A stretch of DNA of 64,000 bases from Glacieibacterium sp965200405 (GTDB taxonomy: Bacteria; Pseudomonadota; Alphaproteobacteria; Sphingomonadales; Sphingomonadaceae), in NCBI RefSeq assembly GCF_965200405.1, contig NZ_OZ241356.1, positions 2,294,001 through 2,358,000 of the forward strand, written 5' to 3'. The stretch's first letter is position 1. Each line of letters starts with the position of its first letter. The position numbers and the translations under genes are program-made. The notes below the pieces were generated by a model. That model made no database searches. It was not told where the DNA came from and saw only the letters and a program-made list of their open reading frames with translations. Shown piece after piece: positions 62,021-64,000 of this stretch.

Positions 62021-63934
62021 ATGGACTTCAGCGCGGGTACGATCACCGCCGACGACACGGCTACCGAGAGCACGCGGGCGCAGCCTAAGGCGCCCCCACA
62101 GGCAGCCCCGGCGGCCGAGCGCTCGTCGACCACGGTCATCCCCTGGGCCTATCCGGTGAGCGTCGACCGGAGTCGCGATGCGTTGCTCACCGACTTCGGT
62201 CGCGAGACGCTGAAGGACCGCTACCTGCTGCCCGGCGAGTCGTACCAGGACCTGTTCGCCCGCGTCTCGTCGGCCTATGCCGATGACGCGGAGCATGCGC
62301 AGCGCCTGTACGACTATATGTCGAAGCTGTGGTTCATGCCGTCGACGCCGGTGCTGTCGAATGGCGGCACGGGGCGCGGCCTGCCGATCTCCTGCTACCT
62401 CAATTCGGTCGGCGACAGCCTTGAGGCGATCGTCGCGACATGGAACGAGAACGTCTGGCTGGCGGCGCGCGGCGGCGGCATCGGCACTTATTGGGGCCAT
62501 GTCCGCGGCATCGGCGAGCCCGTCGGCCTGAACGGCAAGACCAGCGGCATCATCCCGTTCGTGCGCGTCATGGATTCGCTGACCCTGGCGATCTCGCAGG
62601 GGTCGCTGCGGCGCGGCTCGGCGGCGGTGTACCTCGACATCAACCACCCCGAGATCGAGGAATTCCTCGAGATTAGAAAGCCTTCCGGCGACTTCAACAG
62701 GAAGGCCCTTAACCTGCACCACGGCGTGCTGGTCACCGACAAGTTTATGGAGGCGGTGCGCAACGGCGAGGAATGGCACCTCGTGTCGCCCAAGACCGGC
62801 GAGCGCCGCGCCACTGTCGACGCCCGCGGGCTGTTCACCAAGCTGGTCGAGACGCGGCTGGCGACCGGCGAGCCTTACATCGTCTTCGTCGACCATGTGA
62901 ACAACGCCATGCCCAAGCACCAGCGCGACGTCGGCCTCAAGGTCTCGACCTCCAACCTGTGCTCCGAGATCACCCTGCCGACCGGCGTCGACCAGTATGG
63001 CAAGGACCGCACCGCGGTGTGCTGCCTGTCGTCGCTCAACCTCGAGATGTGGGACCAGTGGCAGGGCGACAAGGTGTTCATCGAGGACATCATGCGCTTC
63101 CTCGACAACGTCCTCAGCGACTATATCGAGCGCGCCGAGCCGGAGATGGAGCGCGCCTCCTATGCCGCGATGCGCGAGCGTTCGGTCGGCCTCGGCGTCA
63201 TGGGACTCCACAGCTTCTACCAGGCGCGCGGCGTCGCGTTCGAGGGCGCCATGGCAAAGTCGTGGAACCTCAAGATCTTCCGCCACATTCGTGAGCGGGT
63301 GGATGAAGCATCGATGCAGCTTGCGGTCGAGCGCGGGCCGTGCCCCGATGCCGCCGACATGGGCGTCATGGAGCGCTTCAGCTGCAAGATGGCGATCGCC
63401 CCGACCGCCAGCATCAGCATCATCACCGGCGGCACCAGCGCGTGCATCGAGCCGATCCCGGCGAACATCTACACCCACAAGACTCTGTCGGGCTCGTTCT
63501 CGATCCGCAACCCGTTCCTGGAGAAGCTGCTCAGCGCCAAGTCCAAGAACTCCGACGCGGTGTGGAACTCGATCCTCGAGCAAGGCGGCTCGGTCCAGCA
63601 CCTCGACTTCCTCAGCGTCGACGAGAAGGCGGTGTACCGCACGGCGTTCGAGATCGACCAGCGCTGGCTGCTCGAGCTGGCCGGCGACCGCACGCCCTAC
63701 ATCGACCAGGCGCAGTCGCTGAACCTGTTCCTGCCCGCCGACATCGAGAAGTGGGACCTGCTCATGCTTCACTTCAGGGCTTGGGAGTTGGGCATCAAGT
63801 CCTTGTATTACCTACGCTCGAAGTCGATCCAGCGCGCCGGTTTCGCGGGCGGGGTCGAGGCCGACAACACCGCGCTCGCCCCGATCATCGAGGTCGAGCA
63901 GAAGGATTATGACGAGTGCCTTGCCTGTCAGTAA
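62021..63934 (+). CDS. nrdA: Ribonucleotide reductase alpha subunit, class I type without ATP cone
   Basis: This 637-residue large subunit reduces ribonucleotides. Active-site blocks are visible: STPVLSNGGTGRG, PISCYLNSVGDS, the NLCSEITLP radical/thiol triad near residue 315, and IAPTASISIITGGTSACIEP split around the phosphate loop. The tail ends ECLACQ, a CxxC that exchanges with thioredoxin. The first 50 residues are low-complexity, and no ATP-cone domain is present, so dATP inhibition through a cone is not expected. GGAG is six bases before the ATG at 62021; an ATG at 62003 is in frame. The beta subunit should lie downstream. Confidence 0.93.
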   Translation: MDFSAGTITADDTATESTRAQPKAPPQAAPAAERSSTTVIPWAYPVSVDRSRDALLTDFGRETLKDRYLLPGESYQDLFARVSSAYADDAEHAQRLYDYMSKLWFMPSTPVLSNGGTGRGLPISCYLNSVGDSLEAIVATWNENVWLAARGGGIGTYWGHVRGIGEPVGLNGKTSGIIPFVRVMDSLTLAISQGSLRRGSAAVYLDINHPEIEEFLEIRKPSGDFNRKALNLHHGVLVTDKFMEAVRNGEEWHLVSPKTGERRATVDARGLFTKLVETRLATGEPYIVFVDHVNNAMPKHQRDVGLKVSTSNLCSEITLPTGVDQYGKDRTAVCCLSSLNLEMWDQWQGDKVFIEDIMRFLDNVLSDYIERAEPEMERASYAAMRERSVGLGVMGLHSFYQARGVAFEGAMAKSWNLKIFRHIRERVDEASMQLAVERGPCPDAADMGVMERFSCKMAIAPTASISIITGGTSACIEPIPANIYTHKTLSGSFSIRNPFLEKLLSAKSKNSDAVWNSILEQGGSVQHLDFLSVDEKAVYRTAFEIDQRWLLELAGDRTPYIDQAQSLNLFLPADIEKWDLLMLHFRAWELGIKSLYYLRSKSIQRAGFAGGVEADNTALAPIIEVEQKDYDECLACQ

Positions 63935-63940
63935 GGCGCC

Positions 63941-63960
63941 CCCGCCGGGCAACCGGCGGG
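63941..63960 (+). terminator. GC-rich hairpin after nrdA
   Basis: A perfect 8-bp stem (63941-63948 with 63953-63960, CCCGCCGG and its complement) is closed by the loop GCAA. It starts seven bases past the nrdA stop. No T run follows. It may be a weak terminator or an intercistronic stabilising hairpin before a downstream nrd gene. Confidence 0.4.
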
Positions 63961-64000
63961 ACCCGTGCGGTGGCGACACCGGGCGGGCGGGCGAGGGGCC

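Noticed and set aside
61892..63772. 626-codon open frame on the minus strand opposite nrdA
   Set aside because: It mirrors a strongly recognisable nrdA, has shadow-type His/Arg/Asp-rich composition, and matches no family.

Overview
The window is a chromosomal stretch of a high-G+C alphaproteobacterium, most likely a member of the Sphingomonadales. The pointers are several PEP-CTERM proteins with PEPxxW(A/T/V/L)M tails, HWE-type histidine kinases, a split gatCAB locus, a glutathione-linked formaldehyde pathway beside a lanthanide-type methanol dehydrogenase, and a ribonucleotide reductase large subunit of about 640 residues. No tRNA, rRNA, CRISPR array, insertion sequence or prophage was recognised. 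The genus cannot be fixed from the sequence alone.

Layout. 1-1316: 3' end of a penicillin-acylase-family gene overlapping a DUF2721 membrane protein. 1371-4937 (minus): branched-chain amino acid operon ilvB-ilvN-[small Mrr_N-like ORF]-ilvC. 5030-8841: PEP-CTERM proteins flanking the head-to-head miaA/serB pair. 9111-15419: csaA, gatB and gatCA, with a fused adenylation/carrier/acyltransferase gene lying between gatB and gatA on the other strand. 15574-20775: a secreted MetX-like hydrolase, a DUF3089 protein, ruvX, a DUF952 protein, a glutathione transferase and a Do/DegQ protease. 20915-28225: a divergent glycan-type locus. A sulfotransferase and a TupA-like ATP-grasp protein face a tightly overlapping operon of a sucrose-phosphate-synthase-like enzyme with a fused HAD phosphatase and three more glycosyltransferases. 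28419-33235: a cupin protein, a DUF3617-like protein and a four-gene cassette (HAD hydrolase, small-molecule kinase, class III aminotransferase/phospho-lyase, Lrp regulator). 33761-37993: three PEP-CTERM genes, one built of 54-residue repeats and one of low G+C, then an AraC-type regulator. 38481-44881: an exported Gfo/Idh/MocA oxidoreductase and tandem pairs of Nif3-like and FMN alpha-hydroxy-acid-oxidase-like proteins; one member of each pair has lost key active-site residues. 44954-48312: a small redox/stress operon facing a LysR regulator. 48360-53380: a bacteriophytochrome kinase, a second HWE kinase, a small protein and a Crp/Fnr regulator. 53482-60478: LysR, frmA, a VOC protein, frmB and xoxF-xoxG-xoxJ. 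60565-63934: ada and the ribonucleotide reductase alpha subunit.

How the parts fit. XoxF/G/J would oxidise methanol in the periplasm, and FrmA/FrmB would take the formaldehyde to formate in the cytoplasm, so 54.4-60.5 kb reads as one C1 oxidation module. The most novel-looking areas are the sulfotransferase/ATP-grasp/SPS-like locus, the kinase plus phospho-lyase cassette, the paired intact/degenerate enzymes at 39.8-44.2 kb, and the low-G+C Mrr_N-like ORF inside the ilv operon.
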